Positions 1-8,980 of a stretch of 64,000 nucleotides of DNA are shown here, piece after piece (positions within the stretch are counted from its first letter, which is position 1; each line of letters opens with the position of its first letter). The stretch comes from an uncultured Acidobacteriaceae bacterium (lineage in GTDB: Bacteria; Acidobacteriota; Terriglobia; Terriglobales; Acidobacteriaceae). The stretch is taken from contig CAIWFH010000067.1 of the NCBI GenBank assembly GCA_903911925.1, forward strand, positions 31,588 through 95,587. The letters run 5' to 3'. A program made the translations under genes and the position numbers. The notes beneath the pieces are model-generated. The model searched no databases and was not told the origin of the DNA. It saw nothing but the letters and a program-made list of their open reading frames with translations.

Positions 1-362
1 TCGACCTGCAGAAGCAGTCCGATGCCAAGGCCGTTGTGGTTGGCGATTCGACCGCCGCTGAGAAGGTTCTTCCGAAGCATGCCAAAAAGCATGCCAAGCT
101 TGAGGACTTCGCCGGTGAGCGCGCCGTCAACACCAAGGAATACCTGGTAACCGAGAAGGGCATTGATGCCTCGCGCATCAGCGTCGCGACCGGTACCACA
201 GACGGGCAGAAGGTGGAAGATTACCTGGTGCCCTCTGGAGCAACCTTCTCGTCCGATGTGGCTGGCACCACCCCGGTTGATGAGACCGTGGTGAAGCCGG
301 TGGTCCGCAAGCCGCTGGCTGAAAGACATCCGGCCAAGAAGGCGAAGAAGGCCGCAAAGTAA
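1..362 (+). CDS. OmpA-like protein, C-terminal part (5' end outside window)
   Basis: The reading frame is open from the first bases, so this is the 3' end of a gene that begins before the window. The visible ~119 residues match the last part of the next gene closely: both have DLQKQSDA, VLPKHA, a RAVN..YLV..KGID stretch and YLVPSGA. That pattern resembles the OmpA C-terminal peptidoglycan-associated domain, although the fold is degenerate. The tail is Lys/Ala-rich. It is probably an outer-membrane or periplasmic protein that contacts peptidoglycan. A hairpin terminator follows, so it is transcribed separately from the paralogue downstream. Family assignment is by motif reading only; the N-terminal domains cannot be seen. 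Confidence 0.7.
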   Translation, partial: DLQKQSDAKAVVVGDSTAAEKVLPKHAKKHAKLEDFAGERAVNTKEYLVTEKGIDASRISVATGTTDGQKVEDYLVPSGATFSSDVAGTTPVDETVVKPVVRKPLAERHPAKKAKKAAK

Positions 363-426
363 CTGGCGGCATGGCGCCAAACCGGCGCCGCAACGCAACA
401 AAGCAGAGTGCTTTTCGCAATCGAAA

Positions 427-458
427 AGAGGCTGACCGGTTACCCGGCCAGCCTTTTT
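427..458 (+). terminator. Rho-independent terminator
   Basis: A 10-bp stem (GGCTGACCGG / CCGGCCAGCC, one A-C mismatch) closes a TTAC loop and is followed directly by five T. It lies about 65 bases after the stop of the truncated OmpA-like gene and ends that transcript. The rest of the gap to 751 has no gene; it contains short direct repeats around CAATGGTTA near 535-555. Confidence 0.8.
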
Positions 459-751
459 CGTTTGCAGAGGTGCTTTATGGAACGAAAGGACTTGGCGAAG
501 CTTCTCTCGAAACCGGCGTGCAGCCTCTCCAATCCAATGGTTACCAATGGTTATCAACTAGTAACAGGACAACGCGAAAGCTGCGCGAATACTGTCTCAT
601 TCTGAATCGCTCCCATGCTATCGTTGGAATGCCGTTGGGGTTATTCGCGGCCCGTTCGTTGAGGGCAGCGAAGTGCCTAAGCGCCGAAGCTCTGCGCTGC
701 GACAGTGCCTTTCCCCCTTGTAACCCTGAATCAGCTTTGGAGGAAGATCGA

Positions 752-2491
752 ATGTGTGAAAGTGTTTCAAACACTCGGCGCCGGGTTTTTGCCCTGGCAT
801 TTGCCCTATCACTGCCAATCGCATTGAACGCGCAAACCGCTCCGGCAATCACGGGAGCACCATCCGATTACGTTTCGTCGAAGTGGGACATTGGCATGGA
901 ATACAGCTACCTGATGCCCAAGGGAACGGTTGACACGCTGATTCCGGACGGCCGGGTTCTGAATGTGGGCTACGATAATGTGCCGGTTGGCGGGATCGGG
1001 AGCTTCTCGTATTACTTCCTGCGCAATGTTGGCGTCCAGGCTGAAGTTGGAGTGCATGAGTGGGGCTGGCAGAATACGCCCGACATTCCGGAAACCGGCA
1101 CCGAGGCCAATAATGACGGTTTCTTGACCGTCTCGGGCGGCGTCATAGCCCGTTTTCCCATTGGACGCATCACGCCGTTTGTGCATGCCCTTGCAGGCGG
1201 GGTCATGATCGATGGCCCGGTGCACAATCCGTTCACATGGGGTCCAAACCTGACTGCAGGCGGCGGAATGGACATCGGGACCGGGTGGCTCCATCGCCGT
1301 CTCGCGATTCGACTGTTCCAGGTTGACTACGAGTATATGCATGCGGATTTCGGCACCGGATTGTGGGGCGGCGTTGCGAACGTGAATGCGCTGCGCTTCA
1401 GCACCGGTATCGTGATCCATGGGGGCCATATTGCGCCGCTGGAGTCGTTGACGCTTGCGTGCTCGGCCAGCCCGAATTCCGTTTACCCCGGCGATCCAGT
1501 GTCAGTGACCGCGATGGCTACCGGACTGGACCCCAAACAGAGCGTCGTGTATTCCTGGAATGGAATTGGCGTAACGGGCAGCGGCTCTACGGCCTCGGTG
1601 GCAACGGCAGCGCTGGCGCCCGGCACCTACAAAGTGAACTGCGCCGTAAAAGAAGGCAAACCGGGCAAAGAAGGCCTGAAGCCCTGGCAGATGGCGGAAA
1701 GCTCCGACAGCTTTACGGTCAAAGCCTTCGACCCGCCAACCGCTTCCTGCTCGGCGAACCCTTCCACCATCAGACCCGGCGAATCCAGCAATATCACCGC
1801 CATGGGCATGAGCCCGCAAAACCGTCCCTTGCTCTACAGTTACTCGGCGCCGCTCGGCACGGTCACGGGATACGGCGCTACGGCGGTGTACTCATCCAAC
1901 GGCGCACCCACAGGCACCGCCGGAATCACGTGCATCGTTCAGGACGACAAGGGCCAGACCGCAACCGCGATGGCCATGGTGACCATCACGGCTCCTTACG
2001 TGGCCCCGGTTCCGCACGCCCAGACGCTATGCTCCCTCTCCTTCGCAAAAGACGACAAGCGCCCCACGCGCGTGGATAACGAATCCAAGGCCTGCCTCGA
2101 CGAGATAGCCCTCGATTTGCAAAAGCAGTCCGATGCCCGGGCAGTTGTGGTGGGCAACTCCACCGCGGCAGAGAAGGTTTTGCCAAAGCACGCCGCGAAG
2201 AACGCAAAGCTGAAAGACCTGGCCGCGCAGCGCGCCGTCAATGCCAAGGCATACCTGGTCGGCGAGAAGGGCATCGATTCGGCCCGCATCGGCGTTGGCG
2301 AGGGCACTGCCGACGCCAAGTCGGTTGAGAATTACCTGGTGCCGTCCGGTGCCAATTTTGCCGCTGACGTGACCGGAACCACTCCTGTCGATCAGGTAAC
2401 AGTCAAGGCTGAAGAGCGCAAGCCCCTCGGCGCAAAGTCGGTAGCCAGGAAGCACGCACTCAAGAGGCGGGCAGCCAAAAAGGCGAACTGA
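752..2491 (+). CDS. OmpA-like outer-membrane protein with beta-barrel and Ig-like domains
   Basis: 579 residues. I chose the ATG at 752 because GGAGGAAG lies just upstream and it opens a signal peptide (RRR, then a hydrophobic stretch ending near LNAQ). The frame is open further upstream but without a ribosome site. Residues ~35-235 look like an outer-membrane beta-barrel (alternating glycine/aromatic strands). Two Ig-like segments follow, each starting with a Cys-containing strand (CSASPNSV, CSANPSTI). Residues ~435-555 form an OmpA-like end with the same motifs as the truncated gene before it, and the tail is basic. It probably anchors the outer membrane to peptidoglycan. The two adjacent C-termini look like a tandem duplication. 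Confidence 0.75.
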   Translation: MCESVSNTRRRVFALAFALSLPIALNAQTAPAITGAPSDYVSSKWDIGMEYSYLMPKGTVDTLIPDGRVLNVGYDNVPVGGIGSFSYYFLRNVGVQAEVGVHEWGWQNTPDIPETGTEANNDGFLTVSGGVIARFPIGRITPFVHALAGGVMIDGPVHNPFTWGPNLTAGGGMDIGTGWLHRRLAIRLFQVDYEYMHADFGTGLWGGVANVNALRFSTGIVIHGGHIAPLESLTLACSASPNSVYPGDPVSVTAMATGLDPKQSVVYSWNGIGVTGSGSTASVATAALAPGTYKVNCAVKEGKPGKEGLKPWQMAESSDSFTVKAFDPPTASCSANPSTIRPGESSNITAMGMSPQNRPLLYSYSAPLGTVTGYGATAVYSSNGAPTGTAGITCIVQDDKGQTATAMAMVTITAPYVAPVPHAQTLCSLSFAKDDKRPTRVDNESKACLDEIALDLQKQSDARAVVVGNSTAAEKVLPKHAAKNAKLKDLAAQRAVNAKAYLVGEKGIDSARIGVGEGTADAKSVENYLVPSGANFAADVTGTTPVDQVTVKAEERKPLGAKSVARKHALKRRAAKKAN

Positions 2492-2542
2492 GACGCATTC
2501 AGCGCGTACAGTTGAAAACTGAAGCGGCCGTTCCAGTCCAAG

Positions 2543-2574
2543 GCTCCCAACCACAAGTTTTCGTCGTTGGGAGC
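2543..2574. repeat. Inverted repeat downstream of the OmpA-like gene
   Basis: GCTCCCAAC and GTTGGGAGC form a perfect 9-bp stem around a 14-base loop, about 50 bases after the stop codon. There is no T-run right after it, so it is a candidate 3' stabilising hairpin or weak terminator rather than a classical one. Confidence 0.45.
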
Positions 2575-2713
2575 GGTTGATCGGTTGTCCAGAGGGCCTC
2601 CCGGCCTTCCGGGCCTTGTTTTCCCGCGTTCAGCCAGTGTTGAGCTGCATTCACCAGCCAGCCCCATTTGGTTTTGAGTATGATTCCCGTTAGTCCATGG
2701 AGCCAATTTCCTC

Positions 2714-4744
2714 ATGAATCGCTTCCCGATCTCCCCTTCTTTCATGCGCCGGCCCATTCAGCTCGTGCAAGCCACAGTCATCCTCCTTCTGGTTCTTGCT
2801 GCTCAGAGACTCGCGGCGCAGGCTCCCTGGGCCGCGGTGGGCCCGGCCGGCGGCGATGCCCGTTCCTTTGCTGCGGTTCCCGGCCAGCCCAGCCACATCT
2901 ACATGGGCACCACCAACAGCTGGCTCTATGAGTCCGTTGACAGGGGCGCCACTTGGCATCGGCTCTCAAAGCTTGACCCATCCGACGACCTGATTCTGGA
3001 CCACATCCTTGTGGATACGGCCAATCCCGCAACTGTTTACGTGGCCGCGTGGACCGTTGACCATCCGGACGGCGGACTTTGGATAAGCCACGATGGGGGC
3101 AAAAGCTGGGTGATATCCCAGGGCCTTCGCGGGCAATCTGTGCGGGCTTTTGTCCGGGCCCCTTCCAACTCCCGCATGTTCTTTGCCGGGACCCTCGAAG
3201 GGGTGTTTCGTTCAGCGGATGCAGGCGCAACCTGGACGCTGATCAGCCCACAGGGGAGCCGCGAGCTTCATGAAGTTGAATCCCTGGCGGTTGACCCGGT
3301 GGATTCGAACATCGTCTACGCCGGAACCTGGCACCTGCCCTGGAAGACGCTCGACGGCGGCAAGACATGGAACAACATCAAGCAGGGCCTCATTGACGAC
3401 TCCGACGTGTTCTCCATCATCATCGATCCGGTCAACCCGTTGACTGTCTTCCTCAGCGCGTGCAGCGGAATTTACAAGTCCGATACTGCGGCAGAGCTGT
3501 TCCACAAGATCCAGGGCATCCCGGCCTCGGCCCGCCGCACGCGCGTGCTCAAGCAGGACCCGTTCAACCGCGACACGGTGTATGCAGGCACCACCGAGGG
3601 GCTATACAAGACCGTGGACGGCGGCAAGACCTTCCTGCGCATGACCGGGCCTGACGTGATCGTGAACGACGTATTTGTAGACCCTGCCGACACGCAGCAC
3701 GTGCTGCTGGCCACCGATCGCAGCGGCGTGCTCTACAGCAGGGACGCGGGCATGAGCTTTGTGGCCGCCAACGAAGGCTTCTCGGGGCGCAAGGTTGAGG
3801 CTCTGCTGGTTGACGCGGCCAAGCCTTCGCGGCTCTATGCAGGCGTGGTCAACGACAAAACTTATGGCGGCGTTTTTGTCTCTGAAAACGGAGGCGCCGC
3901 CTGGGATCATATCGGCGAGGGCCTTGAAGGGCGCGATGTATTCGCCCTGGCGCAGGCGCCCGATGGCGCCGTTCTGGCCGGAACCAACCACGGCATTTTC
4001 ATGCTATTCCCCGGAACCGCCATCACCGCCGGCCCCCACTGGTGGCCGCGCAATACGATCCAGAACTTCCTGATCAAGAAGAGCGTCGTGGTTCGCAAAG
4101 GCAAAAAGGTTCCGGTCGAAACCAGGATCAAGGACAAGCAGGCCGTCCTTCTGGGCCGGGTGTACGCGCTCGATCTTTCAGGCCCGGCGTGGTTGGCATC
4201 CACCAGTTCGGGCCTGCTTACCAGCGTGGACCAAGGCGCCACCTGGCAGGGGCACATCGTCCTGGGCTCCACCGAGTACCTAACCGTTGCCGTGCGTGGG
4301 GCAACCATGGTTGCCGCGCGCCGCGACATGCTTGTCGTTTCCACCGATGCCGGGCTCACGTGGTCGGTGTCCGCGCTTCCTCCCGGGATTACGCGCATCG
4401 ACCGCGCCGCTTTCTCGCCTGACGGCACACTCTGGCTCGGCGGCCGCGAAGGCGTTAACCTGTCGCACGACCTGGGCAAGAACTGGCTTTGGATTGAGCG
4501 GCTTCCTTTCCGCGACGTCAACGATCTCTGCTACGACCCCGCGCAGGGCAAGGTGCTGGTCAGTTCCCGCAACAGCGACTTTGTGTATGTCATCGATCCC
4601 GTGGCGCTCAACTGGAAATGGACACGGACAGGCTGGAAGGTCTTTCTGATCCGCACCGCGGCGGGCCATATGCTGGCGGCTTCGCTCTATGACGGGGTTC
4701 TGGTGGAGCCGCACCCTGTGGCGACAGCAGGAACCAGGGATTAA
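2714..4744 (+). CDS. Secreted beta-propeller protein with ten Asp-box (BNR) repeats
   Basis: 676 residues with an N-terminal hydrophobic signal (VILLLVLAAQRLAAQA). Ten Asp-box-like motifs of the form S/T-x-D-x-G-x-x-W/F run through the protein: SVDRGATW, SHDGGKSW, SADAGATW, TLDGGKTW, TVDGGKTF, SRDAGMSF, SENGGAAW, SVDQGATW, STDAGLTW and SHDLGKNW. Such repeats mark BNR/sialidase-like and VPS10/sortilin-type propellers. No catalytic Arg triad or Tyr/Glu pair of a true sialidase is evident, so a binding or scaffold role is as likely as enzymatic activity. An internal ATG at 2744 is an alternative start; neither start has a strong ribosome site. The protein is probably exported to the periplasm or surface. 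Confidence 0.7.
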   Translation: MNRFPISPSFMRRPIQLVQATVILLLVLAAQRLAAQAPWAAVGPAGGDARSFAAVPGQPSHIYMGTTNSWLYESVDRGATWHRLSKLDPSDDLILDHILVDTANPATVYVAAWTVDHPDGGLWISHDGGKSWVISQGLRGQSVRAFVRAPSNSRMFFAGTLEGVFRSADAGATWTLISPQGSRELHEVESLAVDPVDSNIVYAGTWHLPWKTLDGGKTWNNIKQGLIDDSDVFSIIIDPVNPLTVFLSACSGIYKSDTAAELFHKIQGIPASARRTRVLKQDPFNRDTVYAGTTEGLYKTVDGGKTFLRMTGPDVIVNDVFVDPADTQHVLLATDRSGVLYSRDAGMSFVAANEGFSGRKVEALLVDAAKPSRLYAGVVNDKTYGGVFVSENGGAAWDHIGEGLEGRDVFALAQAPDGAVLAGTNHGIFMLFPGTAITAGPHWWPRNTIQNFLIKKSVVVRKGKKVPVETRIKDKQAVLLGRVYALDLSGPAWLASTSSGLLTSVDQGATWQGHIVLGSTEYLTVAVRGATMVAARRDMLVVSTDAGLTWSVSALPPGITRIDRAAFSPDGTLWLGGREGVNLSHDLGKNWLWIERLPFRDVNDLCYDPAQGKVLVSSRNSDFVYVIDPVALNWKWTRTGWKVFLIRTAAGHMLAASLYDGVLVEPHPVATAGTRD

Positions 4745-5193
4745 CGGAATAGGCCCGGCAAGCCAATCGCATGAAGAAACCCGCCGGCAAGATGATTCTC
4801 CGATAGCTCCCTGCGATTGCAGATTAATTCGTGAAAAGGGAGACAATCATTCCTATGGCCTCCACCGCACCACAAATAAAGCAGCGCCCACGGGGGGGCT
4901 ACCGCAGCGCACAAAGAGGGCGATTTACCCCTCCCCCTCCCCCATTTTCGCGCTATGCATATGAAAACAATGTAGTTACATCAAAAAAACCATGAAATAC
5001 CTGAAAAAACAAAGGACTTACGTCCAGGAGCCTGTCGAATATCAGCCATTTTTCACCGGGAATGCACCGGTCTTTGAGCGCCGGCGAAGCGGAGACGGCC
5101 AAAGCCGTCATCGCGTCCAGCTATTCATGCGATTGCCCTGATCGGTCCGGCGTTGGGGTGATTTATCTCACCAGGTTTCTGTATCATCTTGGT
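4745..5193. other. Gene-free stretch upstream of mqnE
   Basis: No convincing gene is visible. The stretch contains a pyrimidine tract (CCCCTCCCCCTCCCCC near 4930-4945), an AT-rich patch at 4955-5020, and a small dyad GGTGA-6-TCACC at 5157-5172 just before mqnE. A TATCAT hexamer at 5182 could be a -10 box, but it has no good -35 partner. Confidence 0.4.
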
Positions 5194-6360
5194 ATGCAGG
5201 CTGAAATCCGGACATCTCAGGCACAAACCGCCCAAACGAATCACGCCTTTCAAAGCCACGATCCGCGCCTCGAGCCGATAGCCGCCAAGGTGCTTGCCAG
5301 CCAGCGCCTCGACTTCAACGACGGGCTGGTACTCTACGGCTCTTCAGATGTGCTGGCGGTCGGCTGGCTGGCCAACTACGTCCGCGAGCGGATGCACGGC
5401 GACATCACCTACTTCAACGTCAACCGGCACATCAATCCCACCAACGTTTGCGTGGCAGCCTGCAAGCTGTGCGCCTTCGGGCGCAAGAAGGGCGACCCGG
5501 CCGGCTACACCATGGCGCTTGAAGAGGCCTGGGAGACGGCCGCTTCCGGCTACTCCGAGGCGGTCACGGAATTCCATATCGTTGGGGGATTGCACCCTGA
5601 CCTGCCGCTCGAGTATTTTCTTGACCTGGTCAAGGGGCTCAAGCAGCGCTTCCCCAAGGTTCACATCAAGGCCTTCACCATGGTGGAGGTAGCCTACCTG
5701 GCGCGGCGCGCAAAGATCACCATCGAGCAGACATTGATCAAAATGCGCGAGGCAGGCGTGGACTCCATGCCCGGCGGCGGCGCAGAGATTTTTGCCGCGC
5801 GCGTCCGCTCCATCATCTGCGATCACAAGATCGACGGCGAAGAGTGGCTCACCACGGCGCGGTTGGCCCACAAACTCGGCTTCAAGTCCAATGCGACCAT
5901 GCTTTACGGCCACATTGAGAACGACGAAGACCGCGTGGACCACCTGCTGAAACTGCGTGCGGTGCAGGACGAGACCGGCGGCTTCCAGACATTTATTCCG
6001 CTGGCCTTCCACCCGGAAAACACCATGCTCGATCACTTGCCGGTGACCACTGGACTGACCGACATTCGCCAGGTCGCGGTGGGCCGGCTCATGCTCGACA
6101 ACTTTCCGCACATCAAGGCCTACTGGCAGATGCTGAGCCCCAAGATCGCGCAGATTGCGCTGCGTTTCGGGGCCGACGATCTGGACGGCACGGTGGTGGA
6201 AGAGAAGATCTACCACGACGCCGGCGCCACTACGCCGCAGGGCATGACCCGCAAAGAACTTTGCCGCCTGATTACCGAGGCAGGCCGCGTGCCCGTGGAG
6301 CGAGATACCCTCTACAAAGCCGTGACACGCACCGAGGAGAGCTTTACGGTTGCGGTGTAG
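5194..6360 (+). CDS. mqnE: Aminodeoxyfutalosine synthase (radical SAM), menaquinone futalosine pathway
   Basis: 388 residues. MqnE joins a radical-SAM-derived adenosyl group to the enolpyruvyl carbon of the chorismate-derived MqnA product, giving aminofutalosine in the alternative menaquinone route. The CX3CX2C cluster motif is at Cys86, Cys90 and Cys93 within NPTNVCVAACKLCAF. HIVGGLHPDLP, a PGGGAEIF segment and MLYGHIE are also typical of the family. The ATG at 5194 gives the usual family length; the frame stays open 44 codons upstream without homologous-looking sequence. No other mqn gene is nearby, so the pathway is scattered. MqnC is the closest alternative, but the motif context and length favour MqnE. 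Confidence 0.85.
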   Translation: MQAEIRTSQAQTAQTNHAFQSHDPRLEPIAAKVLASQRLDFNDGLVLYGSSDVLAVGWLANYVRERMHGDITYFNVNRHINPTNVCVAACKLCAFGRKKGDPAGYTMALEEAWETAASGYSEAVTEFHIVGGLHPDLPLEYFLDLVKGLKQRFPKVHIKAFTMVEVAYLARRAKITIEQTLIKMREAGVDSMPGGGAEIFAARVRSIICDHKIDGEEWLTTARLAHKLGFKSNATMLYGHIENDEDRVDHLLKLRAVQDETGGFQTFIPLAFHPENTMLDHLPVTTGLTDIRQVAVGRLMLDNFPHIKAYWQMLSPKIAQIALRFGADDLDGTVVEEKIYHDAGATTPQGMTRKELCRLITEAGRVPVERDTLYKAVTRTEESFTVAV

Positions 6361-6435
6361 CAAGGAACTTGTGGAATAGAGCGCGATAAAATTCTGTCGC
6401 TCTTGGCATTCGTGCTCTGTTTTCGAAAGGGACTT

Positions 6436-6951
6436 GTGACTGCATACGTGGCACTTCTTCGCGCCGTCAACGTCGGTGGCACCGGCAAGCTGCCGATGAC
6501 CGAACTCAAGGCCATGTGCGAAAAGGCGGGCTTCAAGTCGGTTCGTACTTATATCGCTAGCGGCAACGTCGTATTTGAGTCGGCAAAGGCCGAAGCACAA
6601 GTGAAGGCCGCACTGGAGGCTGCGCTCACCAAGTATGCCGGGAAGCCGGTTGGCGTGATGGTTCGCACCGCCGCTGAGATGGCCGCGGTTCTTGCCGGAT
6701 GTCCCTTTCAGGAGATGCCGGGAAATCTTACGGCCGCTTTCTTTCTTGATGAGCCTCCGGCTGTCGGCGCCCTGCAGGCCTTGACGAACCAGACGACGGA
6801 GCAAGTGCAACTCGGCGTGCGCGAAATCTACGCGTACTTTCCCGATGGGGCAGGGCAATCCAGACTCAAGATTCCGGCAGCCAAAGCTGCTACCGCTCGC
6901 AACATGAACACGGTTGCCAAACTGGCTGAGATGGCAGGCGAACTCCGATAG
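6436..6951 (+). CDS. DUF1697 family protein
   Basis: 171 residues starting at a GTG preceded by AAAGGGA at good spacing; an upstream ATG at 6403 lacks a ribosome site. The opening TAYVALLRAVNVGG, then YIASGNVVFES and a C-terminal ATARNMNTV segment are the hallmark blocks of DUF1697. This is a common small cytoplasmic family of unknown function. It follows mqnE on the same strand after 75 bases and ends facing a minus-strand gene. Identification is by motif memory; no function is claimed. Confidence 0.8.
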   Translation: MTAYVALLRAVNVGGTGKLPMTELKAMCEKAGFKSVRTYIASGNVVFESAKAEAQVKAALEAALTKYAGKPVGVMVRTAAEMAAVLAGCPFQEMPGNLTAAFFLDEPPAVGALQALTNQTTEQVQLGVREIYAYFPDGAGQSRLKIPAAKAATARNMNTVAKLAEMAGELR

Positions 6952-7005
6952 GTTTTTCTGAGTCGCCGCTGGAAGTCCCTCTGCTTTACTCGCACGAACG
7001 AACTC

Positions 7006-7590
7006 TCAATGCTGACGTGCGGCTGGCAGCTTGCTCGGAACTGGTGCTGATCGTTTAGGAGGGCATCGCGAGTACGCCTGCCCGGCAGGGTGGCTGGTGT
7101 AAGAGATTTCCTGAACCTTGCTATTGTGAATGCTGGCAGAGACGCCGAGTTGCGGGAACTCCATTTTCTCCAATGGACCATTGGGCGACCTGAAAACGGG
7201 TGCAGTGCCACCTTGACCGAGGCAGTCGTCGAAATCATACCGGACCAATTGATAGCCGTTCCCGAAGAGTCGGATGATCGCGCTCGTTTCGACCGGGCTC
7301 GCAAGTCCGAGGCCGATTCCTGCCAGCCTTCCTTTGCGAATGTACACATACAGAAAGCCAGGTAAGGGCTCTTGAACTTCGTAGGTCCACAAGGGCACCC
7401 CCGTGTCCTCTTCCTTTCCCAAGTAGGTTGGTTTGCCGAGTTCGGCGATAACCTGTTTCGTCGTGCTTTGGCCTACAGTGAGGTTCCGAAAATGAGCCGG
7501 TTTCCAAATTTCGGCCGTCTTTTGCTGAGTGGCGGCTGGAAGACAACCGAGGATAAGAAAAACTGCGAGTGAAGCGATATGTTTACTCAT
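7006..7590 (-). CDS. Exported protein with a BamE/SmpA-like domain
   Basis: 194 residues. The start at 7590 is preceded by AGGT and gives a clean signal sequence (MSKHIASLAVFLILGC). The block NLTVGQSTTKQVIAELGKP followed by a Trp-Tyr strand is the typical helix-turn pattern of the SmpA/OmlA (BamE) fold, seen in outer-membrane assembly lipoproteins and in many small exported proteins. A Cys at residue 16 could be a lipobox (LILGC), but position -2 is Leu, so cleavage by signal peptidase I is also possible. It lies 7 bases after the amidohydrolase gene, so the two are cotranscribed. The partner and precise role are unknown. Confidence 0.6.
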   Translation of the reverse strand: MSKHIASLAVFLILGCLPAATQQKTAEIWKPAHFRNLTVGQSTTKQVIAELGKPTYLGKEEDTGVPLWTYEVQEPLPGFLYVYIRKGRLAGIGLGLASPVETSAIIRLFGNGYQLVRYDFDDCLGQGGTAPVFRSPNGPLEKMEFPQLGVSASIHNSKVQEISYTSHPAGQAYSRCPPKRSAPVPSKLPAARQH

Positions 7591-7597
7591 GTGCAAC

Positions 7598-8908
7598 CTA
7601 CTTTCGAATAACCACTCCATTCTTCATTACAAAAACTACATGCTCCACGGCGGTAATATCCTCGATCGGGTTGCCGGGTACGGCGATCACGTCGGCAAGG
7701 AAGCCGGGCTTGAGTGCGCCGATTTGACCCTCCCATCCGAGGAGTTTTGCGCCGTTGATGAGGTCCGCTTGCAGCACGGCCAGCGGCTTCATCCCGTAGC
7801 GAACCATCAGTTCCATCTCGCGTGCCTGCGTACCATGCGGGAACGGGCCAACGTCCGAGCCCACGGCAAAGGGGATTCCGGCGGCGACCTGCCGCTTGAA
7901 CTCGCGAATCTTGCAGTCGACCAGGGCTTGTTCGCGCGCGGCTGCAGCGGGCGAAGCGGCGTGCTGCGCGAAGTACTCGAAGATGGTGAAGGTGGGCACG
8001 GCAGGGATGTGCTTCTCGTGCATCAGGCGCATGGTTTCATCGCTGAGCTGGGTGGCGTGGTCGATGGAGGCTACTCCGGCCTCTGCGGCGTAGAGCGTGC
8101 CCGGCTCGCCCATTGCGTGGACGGCAACCGCCGCGCCCAATCGCCGCCCCTCTTCAACAGCCGCGGCCAATTGCGCTTCGGTGTATTGGTACGGCGTGTG
8201 CAACTCCCCAGCAACAATTTCATCGTGCCCGGTCTCATAGATCTTGGCGAAGTCCGAACCCTCCTTGTGCTGGGCGCGCATTACTTCGACAAGCTGTTCG
8301 GTGGAGTTGGCGTAATCGGCGTTGGAGAGAATATGCTGCGCCGGGTTGTAGTGGATGGCGTCTTCGTGGCCGCCGAGGAGATCAATTGCGTTGCCGCTCA
8401 CGCGCAGTCGCGGCCCTGGGATCAGGCCTCGGTTGATCGCGTCGCGCACCGCCGTATCGGCCGAACCCGCGCCCTCGGTGCCCATGTCGCGCTCGGCCGT
8501 GAACCCAGCCATCAGATCGGCTTTGGCCGCCTGCTCGGCCAGGATCGTGCGCCACGGTACCGACTCCTGCACCGTCTGCAAGTCCTCCGCGCCGGGATGC
8601 AGAAACAGGTGAATATGCGCGTCAATCAGGCCAGGGAGCAGTGTGACGTCACCCAGGTCGATGACCTTCGCGCCCTGCGGATGCTCGACCGACTTGCCGA
8701 CGGCGCGGATGCGTTCGCCTTCGATCAGGATTTCGCCGGGCTGGAGCAGGGTTCCGGTATCTACCTGCAGCAGGCGGGCGGCGCGGAGCACGATCAGCGC
8801 CGCTGGCGCCTGCGCGGCAGCAGTCGAAGCGAGAGTCAGGACCACTGCGATGGTTGCCGGCAGGAGCAACGGGAAACAGAAACGAAAGCCGCAAACAGAA
8901 TTCCGCAT
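7598..8908 (-). CDS. Secreted metal-dependent amidohydrolase (prolidase/imidazolonepropionase-like)
   Basis: 436 residues with an N-terminal signal peptide ending near TAAAQA. Metal-binding motifs of the amidohydrolase superfamily are present: H98-x-H100 in GLIDAHIH, a Lys in FAKIYETG that could be the carboxylated bridge, His in AVHAMG, His in IDHATQ and Asp in VGSDVG. The family hydrolyses C-N bonds; exported acidobacterial members are often annotated as Xaa-Pro dipeptidase-like, but the substrate cannot be read from sequence. It is the first gene of a two-gene minus-strand unit with the BamE-like gene. A second, clearly related amidohydrolase lies at 42009-43310. Confidence 0.8.
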   Translation of the reverse strand: MRNSVCGFRFCFPLLLPATIAVVLTLASTAAAQAPAALIVLRAARLLQVDTGTLLQPGEILIEGERIRAVGKSVEHPQGAKVIDLGDVTLLPGLIDAHIHLFLHPGAEDLQTVQESVPWRTILAEQAAKADLMAGFTAERDMGTEGAGSADTAVRDAINRGLIPGPRLRVSGNAIDLLGGHEDAIHYNPAQHILSNADYANSTEQLVEVMRAQHKEGSDFAKIYETGHDEIVAGELHTPYQYTEAQLAAAVEEGRRLGAAVAVHAMGEPGTLYAAEAGVASIDHATQLSDETMRLMHEKHIPAVPTFTIFEYFAQHAASPAAAAREQALVDCKIREFKRQVAAGIPFAVGSDVGPFPHGTQAREMELMVRYGMKPLAVLQADLINGAKLLGWEGQIGALKPGFLADVIAVPGNPIEDITAVEHVVFVMKNGVVIRK

Positions 8909-8980
8909 GGCTAAGAATATGCCTCATCAGCCGCCCGCTGTCGACGGTTGGTTGACAGCGGGGAGCTAAGAAAAAGTGCC

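Noticed and set aside
5344..6858. Long open frame antisense to mqnE and the DUF1697 gene
   Set aside because: It lies opposite two well-supported genes, its translation is His/Arg/Gly-rich with no family motifs, and such frames are expected in GC-rich DNA.
7529..8914. Long plus-strand frame over the amidohydrolase gene
   Set aside because: The minus strand carries clear metal-binding motifs and a signal peptide; the plus-strand translation shows no domain.
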